Positions 1 to 9,606 of a stretch of DNA of 64,000 nt are shown here, piece by piece; position 1 is the first letter of the stretch; every line of letters begins with the position of its first letter. The notes under the pieces are model-generated. The model did no database searches and had not been told where the DNA came from. It saw nothing but the letters and a program-made list of their open reading frames with translations. A program made the position numbers and the translations under genes. Location: positions 62,001 through 126,000 of the forward strand of contig NZ_JAMJWD020000006.1 of assembly GCF_023554255.2 (NCBI RefSeq), written 5' to 3'. This stretch comes from Phyllobacterium sp. 21LDTY02-6 (lineage in GTDB: Bacteria; Pseudomonadota; Alphaproteobacteria; Rhizobiales; Rhizobiaceae).

Positions 1-375
1 CGCCGCACCGCATTGTTTCGCAAAGCGGCTCTGCTGGCAAGGAAGACAATAGCCGTCGGCGCCCGTATACTCAACCATCGCGCTCTGATCTCCAGAACTT
101 CCGCGCGGCCAAATGTAGCGGCTCCTGCCCTGCCATTCTGCCGCACCGGCCCCAGATCGGCAACGGCGGCGATTGGGCGTTGCCACCGACTTTATCCCGC
201 AAAATCGGCAACTTAGGAGAATCTCTGAAAATTTCGCCTGAAGCTCCGCTTGCGCCTTTACGCCACGGTTCATCGCTGCTAGACAGAAAACTTGAGTATT
301 ACAGGCATATTTTGTCGCATTGAGCATGATCGAAATGGGCGCTATCAGCAGCGTGGTCGATGCAAGGAGAATAGC
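1..375. other. Left-edge region without a confident gene
   Basis: No recognisable gene was found here. A plus-strand frame is open from the window edge to a stop near base 322, but its composition is not convincing as protein and it has no start in view. On the minus strand an ATG at 78 opens a frame of 26 codons running off the edge, with a C-x2-C pair (YCLPC) and a GGAGA upstream. It could be the first residues of a truncated gene, but nothing identifies it. The last bases carry the AAGGAGA ribosome-binding site of the gene starting at 376. Confidence 0.4.
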
Positions 376-771
376 GTGACGTTCGAGTGGATAAACCGGT
401 TGCAATTGGCGGTGCGCATCATTTGCGCAGTCGGCCTGTTGACCATCGGTTTCGCCCACGGAAAGCCGGCGCAGGCCCGCGAAGGGCTCTCTCCCGAGGA
501 ACTGGCACTCTACGCCTTGCCGGATGGCAGCGTACCGGTGATCTGCACGACGGATGATCCTTCGGACTGGCAGGCCGAAGCGCATTTCAAGCGCAAATGC
601 GAAGCTTGCCGGATAAGCAGTGGCATGCTGCCGCCCGAACCTGTTTCAGTCTGGAAGCCCCGGGGCATTTTCGGGCCGGCAGAATTGACTACGTGGCCAA
701 CCGCTACGATAATGCCCTGGCCGTTGTCACCCAATACGGGGCCACGCGCACCGCCTGCATTGAATTCATAG
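376..771 (+). CDS. Small exported Cys-containing protein, DUF2946-like (tentative)
   Basis: A protein of about 131 aa. The GTG start is chosen because AAGGAGA lies six bases upstream and the product then begins with a signal-like hydrophobic segment (LAVRIICAVGLLTIGFAHG) ending in AQA. The mature part has an ALPDGSVPVICTTDD stretch, a C-x2-C motif (CEACR) and a GPRAPP tail. This layout resembles small exported copper-related proteins of the DUF2946 type; that assignment is from memory of family features. It lies upstream of a SCO copper chaperone and a haem-copper oxidase, which fits copper handling or sensing in the periplasm. No catalytic role can be assigned. The middle part (PPEPVSVWKPRGIFG) is less family-like, so a sequencing frameshift is not excluded. 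Confidence 0.5.
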   Translation: MTFEWINRLQLAVRIICAVGLLTIGFAHGKPAQAREGLSPEELALYALPDGSVPVICTTDDPSDWQAEAHFKRKCEACRISSGMLPPEPVSVWKPRGIFGPAELTTWPTATIMPWPLSPNTGPRAPPALNS

Positions 772-867
772 ACTTGGGATTAGTGCTGGACAGCACGGCT
801 GTTCAGATCGGTTCTCGGCGGAAGTACAATTCTCCTGTTGTCTTCCCGTTTATGGAGGCATGTTCGC

Positions 868-972
868 ATGCGTAACATTGGCGTCATTCGTCTTGGTTTG
901 AATTCAACGATCGCTCGTTCCTTCATGGCAGCTGCGGCGAAACGCAGCCGTGAAGCGGAGGCGCTGTCATGA
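868..972 (+). CDS. Possible 34-aa leader protein coupled to the SCO gene
   Basis: An ATG with GGAGG nine bases upstream opens a 34-codon frame (begins MRNIGVIRLG, ends SREAEALS). Its stop overlaps the start of the SCO gene (ATGA). The good ribosome-binding site and exact overlap suggest it is translated and couples translation into the next gene. It has no hydrophobic segment or metal motif and I do not recognise it. It may simply be a coupling leader, or an upstream start region of no function. Confidence 0.35.
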   Translation: MRNIGVIRLGLNSTIARSFMAAAAKRSREAEALS

Positions 973-1598
973 AGCGCAGTTCCGCAACGGTCCTCTTCTC
1001 CTTTGCCTTTCTCGGCCTGTGCCTGCTCTCGGCGCCATTGTTGAGCCGGTGGCTGCCGGGCGAAACCAGCGGCCCTTTCAACGCGGCCTTCACGCTTGTC
1101 GACGACACGGGCGCCAAGGTGGACAAATCCGTCTTTCACGGCCGGCCGATGCTCGCCTATTTCGGCTATACGCGCTGCCCCGAGGTCTGCCCCACAACGC
1201 TGTTCGAACTGTCCGCCTGGCTTCAGCAGCTCGGGCCGGAGGGCAAGGACCTGAAAACGTATTTCTTCTCGGTCGATCCGGAACGAGACACGCAGGAGGT
1301 GCTGCATGGCTATGTGACAGCGTTCTCGGATCGCATCAGAGGCGTTACCGGCGATCCGGCCGAAATGCGCAAGGTCATCGATGGCTGGCGGGTCTATGCC
1401 AGGAAGGAACCGGCCGAGGACGGCGATTATCATATGAGCCATACCATGGCGCTGCTCATGATCGGCGCCGATGGGCGGTTGAAGGGACTAATTCCTTATG
1501 GAACGAGCGCGGAGGAAGCCATTTCGAAGATAAGGACAGTGCTTTTGAAGGAACCGCAGCAATATGCCGCTGCGGATCAGCGGACAAATATCCGCTGA
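969..1598 (+). CDS. SCO1/SenC family copper chaperone
   Basis: A membrane-anchored thioredoxin-fold protein of 209 aa that delivers copper to, or reduces the copper site of, haem-copper oxidases. An N-terminal signal-anchor (residues about 7-27) precedes the fold. The copper site is visible as C70-P-E-V-C74 in GYTRCPEVCPTT, with the conserved distal histidine H158 in YHMSHT. Length is normal for the family. It overlaps the 34-codon frame upstream and lies just ahead of the cyo genes. Quinol oxidases of the bo3 type lack the CuA centre that SCO classically serves, so here it probably serves CuB assembly or general thiol/copper chemistry; that role is inference. Confidence 0.9.
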   Translation: MKRSSATVLFSFAFLGLCLLSAPLLSRWLPGETSGPFNAAFTLVDDTGAKVDKSVFHGRPMLAYFGYTRCPEVCPTTLFELSAWLQQLGPEGKDLKTYFFSVDPERDTQEVLHGYVTAFSDRIRGVTGDPAEMRKVIDGWRVYARKEPAEDGDYHMSHTMALLMIGADGRLKGLIPYGTSAEEAISKIRTVLLKEPQQYAAADQRTNIR

Positions 1599-1712
1599 TG
1601 CCCTCATAATGGCCACATAGGCGGTGATGAACCGCTATCCCGGGAGGCGAATATTCATCCTGCAGGATTTCGCGGTTAGAGCGAAATCTGCGTTAAACAG
1701 GAAGCCACGGAC

Positions 1713-2804
1713 GTGCAATATCCAGTGAAACTAATCCGTCTTCTGATCCTATTGTTGCCGGCGCTGTATCTCAGCGGGTGCAATATGGTCGTCATGTCGC
1801 CTTCCGGCGATATAGCCACGCAGCAGCGCGATCTCATCGTCATCTCGACGATATTGATGCTTATCATCATCATCCCGGTGATCTTGCTGACATTGTTCTT
1901 CGCCTGGCACTATCGCCGCTCGAACACGACTGCGAAATATGATCCCGACTGGCACCACTCACTGCGGCTCGAAGTCGTGATCTGGTCCGCGCCGCTCGCG
2001 ATCATCATAGCGTTGGGCGCGGTCACCTGGATAAGCACGCACAAGCTCGACCCATATCGGCCGCTCGACAGGCTCGATGCGGCAAGGCCGGTGCCGGCCG
2101 ATGTGAAGCCCATCACCGTGCAGGTAGTGGCGCTCGACTGGAAATGGCTCTTCTTCTATCCCGACCAGGGCATTGCCACGGTCAACGAGCTCGCGGCTCC
2201 CGTGGATGTGCCGATCAATTTCCGCATCACCTCCTCGTCCGTCATGAACTCGTTCTACATTCCAGCACTCGCCGGGCAGATTTACGCCATGCCCGGAATG
2301 GAGACCAAGCTGCACGCCGTCATCAACAAGCCGGGCGAATATGACGGGTTCTCCGCCAATTACAGCGGCGACGGCTTCTCCCACATGCGTTTCAAGTTCC
2401 ATGGCCTGTCGAAGGAGGACTTCGACCAATGGCTGGCCAATGCCAAGTCGCGCGGCACGGCGCTCAACCGCGACGCCTATCTGAAACTGGAAAAACCGAG
2501 CGAAAAGGAACCGGTGCGCTATTTCGCTTCGACGGATCCCGGCCTCTATGAGGCGATCCTGAACATGTGCGCCGCACCGGGCAAGATGTGCATGAACGAG
2601 ATGATGCATATCGACATGATGGGCGGCGGCGGCAAGGAAAGCGCCGACAATCGCGCACGGCTCGAATATGACAACCGCCATGCCAAGGATGGGGGAACGG
2701 CGGCGACCTTCCCTGCCAGCGGGACGGCGCCGCGGGACGACGAAAAGCCGACGGACAGCCAGCCTCACGATGGTTCCCATGTCCCCAACCAGTTGCACAA
2801 TTGA
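1713..2804 (+). CDS. cyoA: Cytochrome o ubiquinol oxidase subunit II
   Basis: Subunit II of a bo3-type quinol oxidase, 363 aa. A GTG start is chosen because AGGAAG lies eight bases upstream. The N-terminus is a lipoprotein signal ending in the lipobox LSGC (cysteine near residue 23), followed by two membrane helices (about 44-66 and 88-110) and a periplasmic cupredoxin domain. The cupredoxin contains VALDWKWLFFYPDQG and SSVMNSFYIPALAGQIYAMPGM. The CuA ligand cysteines of cytochrome c oxidases are absent, as expected for a quinol-oxidising enzyme. The C-terminal tail is long and polar. First of four consecutive cyo genes. Confidence 0.95.
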   Translation: MQYPVKLIRLLILLLPALYLSGCNMVVMSPSGDIATQQRDLIVISTILMLIIIIPVILLTLFFAWHYRRSNTTAKYDPDWHHSLRLEVVIWSAPLAIIIALGAVTWISTHKLDPYRPLDRLDAARPVPADVKPITVQVVALDWKWLFFYPDQGIATVNELAAPVDVPINFRITSSSVMNSFYIPALAGQIYAMPGMETKLHAVINKPGEYDGFSANYSGDGFSHMRFKFHGLSKEDFDQWLANAKSRGTALNRDAYLKLEKPSEKEPVRYFASTDPGLYEAILNMCAAPGKMCMNEMMHIDMMGGGGKESADNRARLEYDNRHAKDGGTAATFPASGTAPRDDEKPTDSQPHDGSHVPNQLHN

Positions 2805-2842
2805 CCTGACGCTCGCGTCGACAAAAAAGAACGGTTTATGCC

Positions 2843-4846
2843 ATGTCTTTCGATTCTGATCTTCTGAGGTTCGTCTTCGGGCGCTTGACCCTCGAGGCCA
2901 TTCCCTATCACGAGCCAATTCTGGTCGCGACCTTCATCGCCGTTGCGCTTGGCGGCGCGGCCCTGTTTGCACTCATCACCTATTACAAGAAGTGGGGCTA
3001 TCTCTGGCACGAATGGCTGACCAGCGTCGATCACAAGAAGATCGGCATCATGTACATCATCCTGGCGCTGATCATGCTTCTGCGCGGCTTTTCGGATGCG
3101 GTCATGATGCGCATTCAACAGGCCATCGCCTTCAATGGCGCTGAAGGTTACCTGCCACCGCACCATTACGACCAGGTGTTCACGGCGCATGGCGTGATCA
3201 TGATCTTCTTCATGGCCATGCCGTTCGTCACGGGCCTGATGAACCTCGTCGTGCCGCTGCAGATCGGCGCGCGCGACGTTTCGTTCCCGTTCCTCAACAA
3301 TTTCAGCTTCTGGATGACAGCGGCCGGCGCGGTCATCATCATGATCTCATTGTTCGTCGGCGAGTTCGCACGCACCGGCTGGCTTGCCTATCCACCGCTC
3401 TCGGGGGCCGACTACAGTGCCGGGGTCGGCGTGGATTACTACATATGGGGCTTGCAGGTGGCCGGCGTCGGCACCACCCTCTCCGGCATCAATCTGATCG
3501 CCACCATCCTGAAGATGCGCGCGCCGGGCATGACCATGATGAAAATGCCGGTATTCACCTGGACGTCGCTCTGCACCAACGTCCTGATCGTGGCGTCCTT
3601 CCCGGTACTCACCGCAACGCTGGCGCTGCTCTCGCTCGACCGCTATGTCGGCACGAACTTCTTCACCAACGATCTCGGCGGCAACCCGATGATGTATGTG
3701 AACCTCATCTGGATCTGGGGCCATCCGGAGGTCTATATCCTCATCCTCCCCGCCTTCGGCATCTTCTCGGAGGTCGTCGCGACCTTCTGCGGCAAGCGGC
3801 TCTTCGGCTACGCCTCCATGGTCTACGCCACCGTAGTCATCACGATCCTGTCCTATATCGTCTGGCTGCACCATTTCTTCACGATGGGCTCGGGCGCCAG
3901 CGTGAACTCGTTCTTCGGCATCACCACGATGATCATATCGATCCCGACCGGCGCCAAGATGTTCAACTGGCTCTTCACCATGTATCGCGGCCGCATCCGC
4001 TTCGAAGTGCCCATGCTGTGGACGATCGGCTTCATGGTCACCTTCGTGATCGGCGGCATGACCGGCGTCCTGCTCGCAGTTCCACCGGCGGATTTCGTGC
4101 TGCATAACAGCCTCTTCCTCATCGCCCATTTTCACAATGTCATCATTGGCGGCGTCGTGTTCGGGCTCATGGCCGGCGTCGTCTACTGGTTCCCGAAGGC
4201 ATTCGGCTTCAAGCTAGATCCGTTCTGGGGCAAGATGTCGTTCTGGTTCTGGCTGACCGGCTTCTATTTCGCCTTCATGCCGCTCTATGTCCTGGGGCTG
4301 ATGGGCGTCACGCGGCGCGTGAGCCAGTTCGAGGACCCCTCGCTGCAGATCTGGTTCGTCATCGCCGCCTTTGGCGCACTCCTGATCGGCATCGGCATCC
4401 TGTCCTTCCTCATCCAGCTGTTCGTCAGCTTCCGCCGCCGCAACGAGTTGCTCGATCTCACCGGCGATCCATGGGATGGGCGGACGCTGGAATGGGCGAC
4501 TTCCTCGCCGCCGCCGGATTACAATTTCGCCTTCACGCCGGTAGTGCATGACCATGATTCCTGGTGGGACATGAAGAAGCGCGGCTATGAACGCCCGACG
4601 GAAGGATTCCTGCCCATCCACATGCCGAAGAATACCGGCGCCGGCATCATCCTCGGCGGGATCAGCGTCGTGCTGGCCTTCGCCATCATCTGGTATATCT
4701 GGTGGCTGGCGGCGGTATCGTTCATCGCGATGCTCGCGGTGGCGATCGGCCATACCTTCAACTACAAGCGCGACTTCTACATTCCCGTCGAAGAAGTGAT
4801 CGAGACCGAGAACAAGCGCACGACGCTGCTTGCCGGGCAGGTGTGA
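2843..4846 (+). CDS. cyoB: Cytochrome o ubiquinol oxidase subunit I
   Basis: The catalytic haem-copper subunit, 667 aa, a normal length for CyoB. It reduces O2 to water with electrons from ubiquinol and pumps protons across the inner membrane. Visible ligands include the low-spin haem histidine in [10 protein letters not shown] (H116), the CuB/cross-link region [12 protein letters not shown], the HH pair in WLHHFFTMG, and the haem histidines in [11 protein letters not shown]. About 15 hydrophobic helices are present, as in the bo3 family. It sits 38 bases after cyoA and one base before the cyoC start, so the genes are surely co-transcribed. Confidence 0.97.
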   Translation: MSFDSDLLRFVFGRLTLEAIPYHEPILVATFIAVALGGAALFALITYYKKWGYLWHEWLTSVDHKKIGIMYIILALIMLLRGFSDAVMMRIQQAIAFNGAEGYLPPHHYDQVFTAHGVIMIFFMAMPFVTGLMNLVVPLQIGARDVSFPFLNNFSFWMTAAGAVIIMISLFVGEFARTGWLAYPPLSGADYSAGVGVDYYIWGLQVAGVGTTLSGINLIATILKMRAPGMTMMKMPVFTWTSLCTNVLIVASFPVLTATLALLSLDRYVGTNFFTNDLGGNPMMYVNLIWIWGHPEVYILILPAFGIFSEVVATFCGKRLFGYASMVYATVVITILSYIVWLHHFFTMGSGASVNSFFGITTMIISIPTGAKMFNWLFTMYRGRIRFEVPMLWTIGFMVTFVIGGMTGVLLAVPPADFVLHNSLFLIAHFHNVIIGGVVFGLMAGVVYWFPKAFGFKLDPFWGKMSFWFWLTGFYFAFMPLYVLGLMGVTRRVSQFEDPSLQIWFVIAAFGALLIGIGILSFLIQLFVSFRRRNELLDLTGDPWDGRTLEWATSSPPPDYNFAFTPVVHDHDSWWDMKKRGYERPTEGFLPIHMPKNTGAGIILGGISVVLAFAIIWYIWWLAAVSFIAMLAVAIGHTFNYKRDFYIPVEEVIETENKRTTLLAGQV

Positions 4847-4847
4847 C

Positions 4848-5468
4848 ATGAGCGATACCAACGTCCAGGAAATGGAAAAGCCGGAATTCTATCTGCGGGA
4901 GGAGCACCATCCCGAAGAAAGCACGATGATCGGCTTCTGGCTCTATCTGATGAGCGATTGCCTCATCTTCGCCGTGCTCTTCGCCACCCATGCGGTGCTC
5001 GGGCGGAACTATGCGGCAGGCCCCTCGCCGGCCGACCTGTTCGATCTTCAGCTCGTCGCCATCAACACGGCGATGCTTCTCTTCTCCTCGATCACCTATG
5101 GCTTTGCCATGCTGGAAATGGAGCGGGGACGCCAGAAATCGACGCTTGTCTGGCTGGCGATAACGGGCGTTTTCGGCGCGATCTTCATCGGCCTCGAACT
5201 TTATGAGTTCATCCACCTGATCCATGAGGGCGCGGGACCGTCGCGCAGTGCATTCCTCTCGTCGTTCTTCACGCTCGTCGGAACGCACGGCCTGCATGTC
5301 ACCTTCGGCCTTGTCTGGCTGGTGACACTCATGGTGCAGGTTTCGATACATGGCCTCATTCCCGCAAACCGCCGCCGCCTCATGTGCCTTTCCATGTTCT
5401 GGCATTTCCTCGACGTCGTCTGGATCGGCGTCTTTTCCTTCGTCTACCTGATGGGAGTCCTCGGATGA
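4848..5468 (+). CDS. cyoC: Cytochrome o ubiquinol oxidase subunit III
   Basis: Integral membrane subunit III, 206 aa, with five predicted helices (for example FWLYLMSDCLIFAVLFATHAV and the C-terminal FWHFLDVVWIGVFSFVYLMG). The ATG at 4848 is preferred to upstream in-frame codons because it gives the conserved start MSDTNVQEMEKPEFYLREEH, which follows the cyoB stop by one base. The subunit stabilises the oxidase. Its stop overlaps the cyoD start (ATGA). Confidence 0.94.
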   Translation: MSDTNVQEMEKPEFYLREEHHPEESTMIGFWLYLMSDCLIFAVLFATHAVLGRNYAAGPSPADLFDLQLVAINTAMLLFSSITYGFAMLEMERGRQKSTLVWLAITGVFGAIFIGLELYEFIHLIHEGAGPSRSAFLSSFFTLVGTHGLHVTFGLVWLVTLMVQVSIHGLIPANRRRLMCLSMFWHFLDVVWIGVFSFVYLMGVLG

Positions 5469-5866
5469 GCCAGCAACCAAAGTCACACGAAAGCGCCTCT
5501 GACACCCATCATGGCCACAGCCTCGGCCATGAGGCCGGGCACGGCAGCTTCAAGGGCTATATCACCGGCTTCGTGCTGTCCGTCATCCTGACGGCAGTGC
5601 CATTCTGGCTGGTCATGGGCAATGTCTTCGACAATCCCACGCTGACCGCCTTCTTCATCATGGCCTTCGCCGTAGTCCAGATCGTCGTTCACATGATCTA
5701 TTTCCTTCACATGAACATGGAGTCGGAGGGCGGCTGGACCATGATGGCGCTGATCTTCACCATCGTCATCGTCGCCATTGCGCTGTCGGGTTCGCTCTGG
5801 GTCATGCACCATCTCAACTCCAACATGATGCCGATGAGCCCGGAGATGATGAGAAACATGCCATGA
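5465..5866 (+). CDS. cyoD: Cytochrome o ubiquinol oxidase subunit IV
   Basis: A small membrane subunit of 133 aa with a His-rich N-terminus (THHGHSLGHEAGHG) and three helices, including the family-typical VQIVVHMIYFLHMN. The start overlaps the cyoC stop by four bases, showing translational coupling. CyoD assists assembly of the CuB site in subunit I. The histidine cluster at the N-terminus is richer than usual and might bind metal, though this is only a guess. Confidence 0.93.
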   Translation: MSQQPKSHESASDTHHGHSLGHEAGHGSFKGYITGFVLSVILTAVPFWLVMGNVFDNPTLTAFFIMAFAVVQIVVHMIYFLHMNMESEGGWTMMALIFTIVIVAIALSGSLWVMHHLNSNMMPMSPEMMRNMP

Positions 5867-5896
5867 CACAACAGTTTCGCGGCAACGGATAACACC

Positions 5897-6646
5897 ATGA
5901 CCAACGCCGCCGGGAGACGGGGCTCCCTGTTGAAGAGGGTTCTTGTCGGCGTCGCGGTCGTTCTGACGATCGCAGTCCTCGTCGCCCTCGGCATGTGGCA
6001 GATCGAGCGGCGGGCGTGGAAACTCGATCTGATTTCCCGCGTCGAGGCACGTGTCAACGCGCCTGCTTTGCCGCCACCGCCACGATCGGAATGGCCGAAC
6101 GTGACGGCCGCCAACAGCGAATATCGGCACGTCACGGCGACGGGCACCTTTCTGCATGACAAGGAGACCCTGGTCTATGCGGCAACGGAGCTTGGCGCCG
6201 GAGCCTGGGTGATCACCCCGCTGATACTCGATGACGGCACTGCCGTCCTTGTCAATCGCGGTTTCGTGCCGACGGAGAAACGCAGCCCTGCCTCGCGTCC
6301 GGAGGCGCTGGGGACGGCGCCCGCGCGCGTCACGGGCCTTTTGCGGATATCAGAACCCGGAGGGACGCTGCTTCGCTCCAACGATCCGGCTTCCGACCGC
6401 TGGTATTCCCGCGACGTCGCGGCGATAGGCGAGCAGCGCAACATATCGAACCTGGCGCCCTATTTCATCGACGCCGATGCAACGCCAAATCCAGGCCGCT
6501 GGCCGGTCGGCGGGCTGACCCGCATATCATTCCCGAACAACCATCTGGTCTATATCTTTACCTGGTTCGGCCTTGCCGCCTTGCTGGCTGGTGCCAGCCT
6601 CTATGTCGGGTTTCTGCGCAGGCAGGACGATCCGGGCGAGGATTAG
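5897..6646 (+). CDS. SURF1 family oxidase assembly protein
   Basis: A 249-aa protein with a helix at each end (about 11-32 and 219-240) enclosing a periplasmic domain, the SURF1 layout. Family motifs seen are LGMWQIERRAWKLDLI after the first helix, VLVNRGFVP, and the C-terminal NNHLVYIFTWFGLAALL. SURF1 proteins help insert haem into subunit I of haem-copper oxidases. It follows cyoD by 30 bases and closes the operon, as in many alphaproteobacteria. The gene ends six bases before the convergent fhuB, so the two transcription units meet almost without spacer. Confidence 0.92.
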   Translation: MTNAAGRRGSLLKRVLVGVAVVLTIAVLVALGMWQIERRAWKLDLISRVEARVNAPALPPPPRSEWPNVTAANSEYRHVTATGTFLHDKETLVYAATELGAGAWVITPLILDDGTAVLVNRGFVPTEKRSPASRPEALGTAPARVTGLLRISEPGGTLLRSNDPASDRWYSRDVAAIGEQRNISNLAPYFIDADATPNPGRWPVGGLTRISFPNNHLVYIFTWFGLAALLAGASLYVGFLRRQDDPGED

Positions 6647-6652
6647 CGTGGA

Positions 6653-8638
6653 TCATGGCTTTTCCCGCCCGATGAGCCAGAGAAGATAGGGCGCGCCGAT
6701 GAGCGAGGCGAATATCCCCAGCGGCTGCTCGTAGGGGAAAGTCACGGTGCGCGCCGCCCAATCGGCGACGAGCATGAGAATTGTGCCGATGAGGCAGGCA
6801 GCGACGAGATGGCTGGGCGCGCGGCGGAAGCCTGCCATCCGCGCCATGTGGGGAGCCATCAGGCCGACGAAGCTCAGTGGGCCGACGAGCATGGACGCGG
6901 CGGCCGTGGCGACGGCGGCGAGGCAGAACAACATGATGCGCGTCCTCCGGGCCGACATGCCGAGCGCCGAGGGCACGGCTTCGCCGAGCGGCAGGATCTC
7001 GAGCCAGCGAAGGCAGGACAGCCCGCCCGCCAATACGAGGCCGGCAAGGACCATCAGCACCACGGATTGTTCGGCCGTGACCGAAAGCGCAGTGCCGCTG
7101 ATCCAGATCAATATCTGCCAGGAGCGCGGATTCCCCGTTGCGATCAGCAGCGAGAGGATGGCGGTTGCAAAAGAGCTTATGGCAATGCCCGCGAGCAGCA
7201 GGCGATCTGGCGGCAGGCTCTTTCGCAGCACATAGCCGACGACGATCGCCAGCACCGTGAGCGAACCGGCGATCGACCCGATGAGGAATTCGAGCGGACC
7301 CGGCGCTTCAACGAGGTACAGCACCGCTGCAAAACCCACGCCGGCGCCGCCGCTGACGCCCATGACCTCGGGGCTCGCCATGGCATTGCCGGTGATCCGC
7401 TGCATGATGGTTCCCGCCACGGCAAGCAGGGCACCGGCTGCACCGGCAGCGGCGAGCCGCGGCCACCGCCATGGCAGGAGCTCATGGAAGACGTCGCCGA
7501 CCGAGAAGACCCAACCAGCCGGGGCGCGGCCCGTCGTCAGCATCAGGAAGACGAGGAGCGGCACCACGGCGAAGAGGATCGCTACGACGCGCCAGGGCCG
7601 CCTGATCTTCACTCTGTCGATAGTCGGCGTCTGCCTTGGAAGTTCGCGCAATTTCAGCCGCGGCAGGAGAAAGAGCAGCAGCGGCCCGCCGAGCAGCGCC
7701 GTCACCGCGCCGGTGGGGAAGGTCTCTCCCGTCGAGGAGCTGAGCAGTTGGACGACGCCATCGGCAAGCAGCAGCAGCAGGGCGCCGTACACCGGAGCGA
7801 GCAGCAGCACCGACGACGCCTTGCGGACGCCGGCAAGCCTGGCGAAGGCGGGCGCGGCGAGGCCGATGAAGCTGACGAGGCCGACGGCGGCGGCGACCGA
7901 AGCTGCGAGCCATACGGCAATGGCGATGACGGCGAACCGGATGAGATTGACGCTCAGTCCCAGCCGCCTGGCACTGCTGTCGTCGAGGCCGAGTATCGTC
8001 AGCGGTTTCGTCAGAACGGCCGCTGCCAGTGCCCCGGCGAAGAACTGCAGCAGGAGGTTTCTCGATGTGGACCAATCCTGCTGGCTCAGCGCGCCGCCGT
8101 TCCACGAAACGAGCGACATGAGGTACTCGCCCTGCGCCAGCACCAGCGCGGCGGAGATTGCGCTCGCCGTTATGCCGACGAGGAGACCGCCGATGATCAT
8201 GGCGATCGGGTCCAGCCCGCGACGCCAGCTCAACCCGACGACGATAAGGGCCGCAAGCGCGGCGCCCCCGAATGCAACGCCCTGCCGGCCGCCATCGACG
8301 AGCCCGGGAGCAAACAGCGTCGCCGCCACTATGGCCAATTGCGCGCCCGACGAAATGCCGAGCGTCGCCGGTTCCGCGATGGGATTGCGCAGCAGCCGCT
8401 GCAGCAGGGCTCCGGAAAGGCCGAGACACGCGCCACAAAGAAGGGCGACAGCGGCGCGCGGAAGCAAGCCATAGGCGATGATGATCTGATCGAGCGACAT
8501 CGACGCCGGATCGAAAGGCCAGGCGGGAAAGCCTGTCGCAGGTGCATAGCGGGCGATATTATAGGCCGACAGGGCAGACGCCAGCATGGCTGCCGCGACG
8601 ATCGCGACAAGATTGCGGGGGCGAAGTGCAGCGTTCAT
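6653..8638 (-). CDS. fhuB: Ferric hydroxamate ABC importer, double permease
   Basis: A fused permease of 661 aa with two homologous FecCD-type halves, each of about ten helices. The repeats are visible as LGLSGALLQRLLRNPIAEPATLGISSGA in the first half and AGTIMQRITGNAMASPEVMGVSGGA in the second. It forms the whole membrane channel for ferrichrome-type siderophores. The start at 8638 gives MNAALRPRN and overlaps the fhuD stop (ATGA). The cognate ATPase gene fhuC is not adjacent; the gene upstream of fhuD is an unrelated cupin. Confidence 0.93.
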   Translation of the reverse strand: MNAALRPRNLVAIVAAAMLASALSAYNIARYAPATGFPAWPFDPASMSLDQIIIAYGLLPRAAVALLCGACLGLSGALLQRLLRNPIAEPATLGISSGAQLAIVAATLFAPGLVDGGRQGVAFGGAALAALIVVGLSWRRGLDPIAMIIGGLLVGITASAISAALVLAQGEYLMSLVSWNGGALSQQDWSTSRNLLLQFFAGALAAAVLTKPLTILGLDDSSARRLGLSVNLIRFAVIAIAVWLAASVAAAVGLVSFIGLAAPAFARLAGVRKASSVLLLAPVYGALLLLLADGVVQLLSSSTGETFPTGAVTALLGGPLLLFLLPRLKLRELPRQTPTIDRVKIRRPWRVVAILFAVVPLLVFLMLTTGRAPAGWVFSVGDVFHELLPWRWPRLAAAGAAGALLAVAGTIMQRITGNAMASPEVMGVSGGAGVGFAAVLYLVEAPGPLEFLIGSIAGSLTVLAIVVGYVLRKSLPPDRLLLAGIAISSFATAILSLLIATGNPRSWQILIWISGTALSVTAEQSVVLMVLAGLVLAGGLSCLRWLEILPLGEAVPSALGMSARRTRIMLFCLAAVATAAASMLVGPLSFVGLMAPHMARMAGFRRAPSHLVAACLIGTILMLVADWAARTVTFPYEQPLGIFASLIGAPYLLWLIGREKP

Positions 8639-9570
8639 TCCGGCGCCTCCGTCAGGGCCTTGTGCAGCAGCCGCGCAAACCGCATGCCGGCGATGACCCC
8701 GCCATAGGGCCCGACATTTTCCAACTGCAGCACCCGGTTCTGACGCACGGCAGGAAGCGCGTTCCACAGCACGCTGCTGCGCAGGGTCGACCTCGCCTCG
8801 ACGGGAATTTCGGAGACGATAACGATCTTCGCCTCCGGCATCTCCGCCAGCCGTTCTATCGGGACTGGCGCCGCGAAACTGAACTCCGTGGCTCCCTGCC
8901 ACGCATTGGTCAGTCCCAGCCGGACCATGATATTGCCGAACAGACTATCGGCCCCGAAAGCGCGAAAATGACGCCCATCGCCAATATTGATCACATAGAT
9001 CGGTCGCGCAGCCTTGCGCCCGAGCTCTGCCCGATAGCGCGCCAGGTTGCGTTCTGCCTCGGCGACCACCTGTTCCGCGCGATCGGCCAGCGCCAGCTTC
9101 GCGCCGAGATTGCGCACCGCGTCCAGCGTCTTTTCGAACGGTGGCTGGCCGGCAACGTAGAAGGGAAGCGAGATCACCGGCGCGATCTGCGAGAATTTCG
9201 CCCCGTGCTGCGCATAAAATGGCGAACTCAGGATGAAATCCGGCTGAATGAACCGTAACAGCTCGAAATTCGGGGAGCCGCGCAAGCCGAGATCGATAAA
9301 ATCCGCCGGTAGAGCCGGTTCGACCGAGGTGCGGCGGAACTGCTTGATCTCCGTGCCGGCGACAATATGGGCTCCGAGGGCGAATGCCGTTTCGAGCATC
9401 GCCCAATCGATGGCGGCGAGCCTCGGGCCTTCTGCGGCATATGACAAACGCGGTGACAGGATGAAACCTGCCGACATGGCGAGCAAAGACCGCCGCGTGA
9501 TGATTGATCGTTGATTCAATGTCTCTGCCGACCGCAATGAATAATCGGGAAACATCTGCAAGCGGTGCAT
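8635..9570 (-). CDS. fhuD: Ferric hydroxamate-binding periplasmic protein
   Basis: A FhuD-type substrate-binding protein of 311 aa. The ATG at 9570 is chosen because AGGGG stands six bases upstream. The N-terminus carries a Tat-like signal (TRRSLLAMSAGFIL), fitting export of some iron-siderophore binding proteins by Tat. The mature part has the family framework: AIDWAMLETAFALG, a long helix spanning the middle, and QNRVLQLENVGPYGGVIAGMRFARLL at the end. It is the first gene of the fhuDB pair and lies 37 bases downstream of a RirA-type palindrome, so iron-repressed expression is expected. Confidence 0.88.
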   Translation of the reverse strand: MHRLQMFPDYSLRSAETLNQRSIITRRSLLAMSAGFILSPRLSYAAEGPRLAAIDWAMLETAFALGAHIVAGTEIKQFRRTSVEPALPADFIDLGLRGSPNFELLRFIQPDFILSSPFYAQHGAKFSQIAPVISLPFYVAGQPPFEKTLDAVRNLGAKLALADRAEQVVAEAERNLARYRAELGRKAARPIYVINIGDGRHFRAFGADSLFGNIMVRLGLTNAWQGATEFSFAAPVPIERLAEMPEAKIVIVSEIPVEARSTLRSSVLWNALPAVRQNRVLQLENVGPYGGVIAGMRFARLLHKALTEAPE

Positions 9571-9606
9571 ATGAGCCCCTGGAGACTGGCTACATAGGGG
9601 CAAAAG

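Noticed and set aside
13-216. 67-codon frame at the left edge
   Set aside because: Arg/Ala/Pro-rich composition typical of chance frames; no homology features and no convincing start signal.
6809-8707. Long open frame opposite fhuB (632 codons)
   Set aside because: Charged Arg/Gln-rich nonsense protein antisense to a well-supported permease gene.
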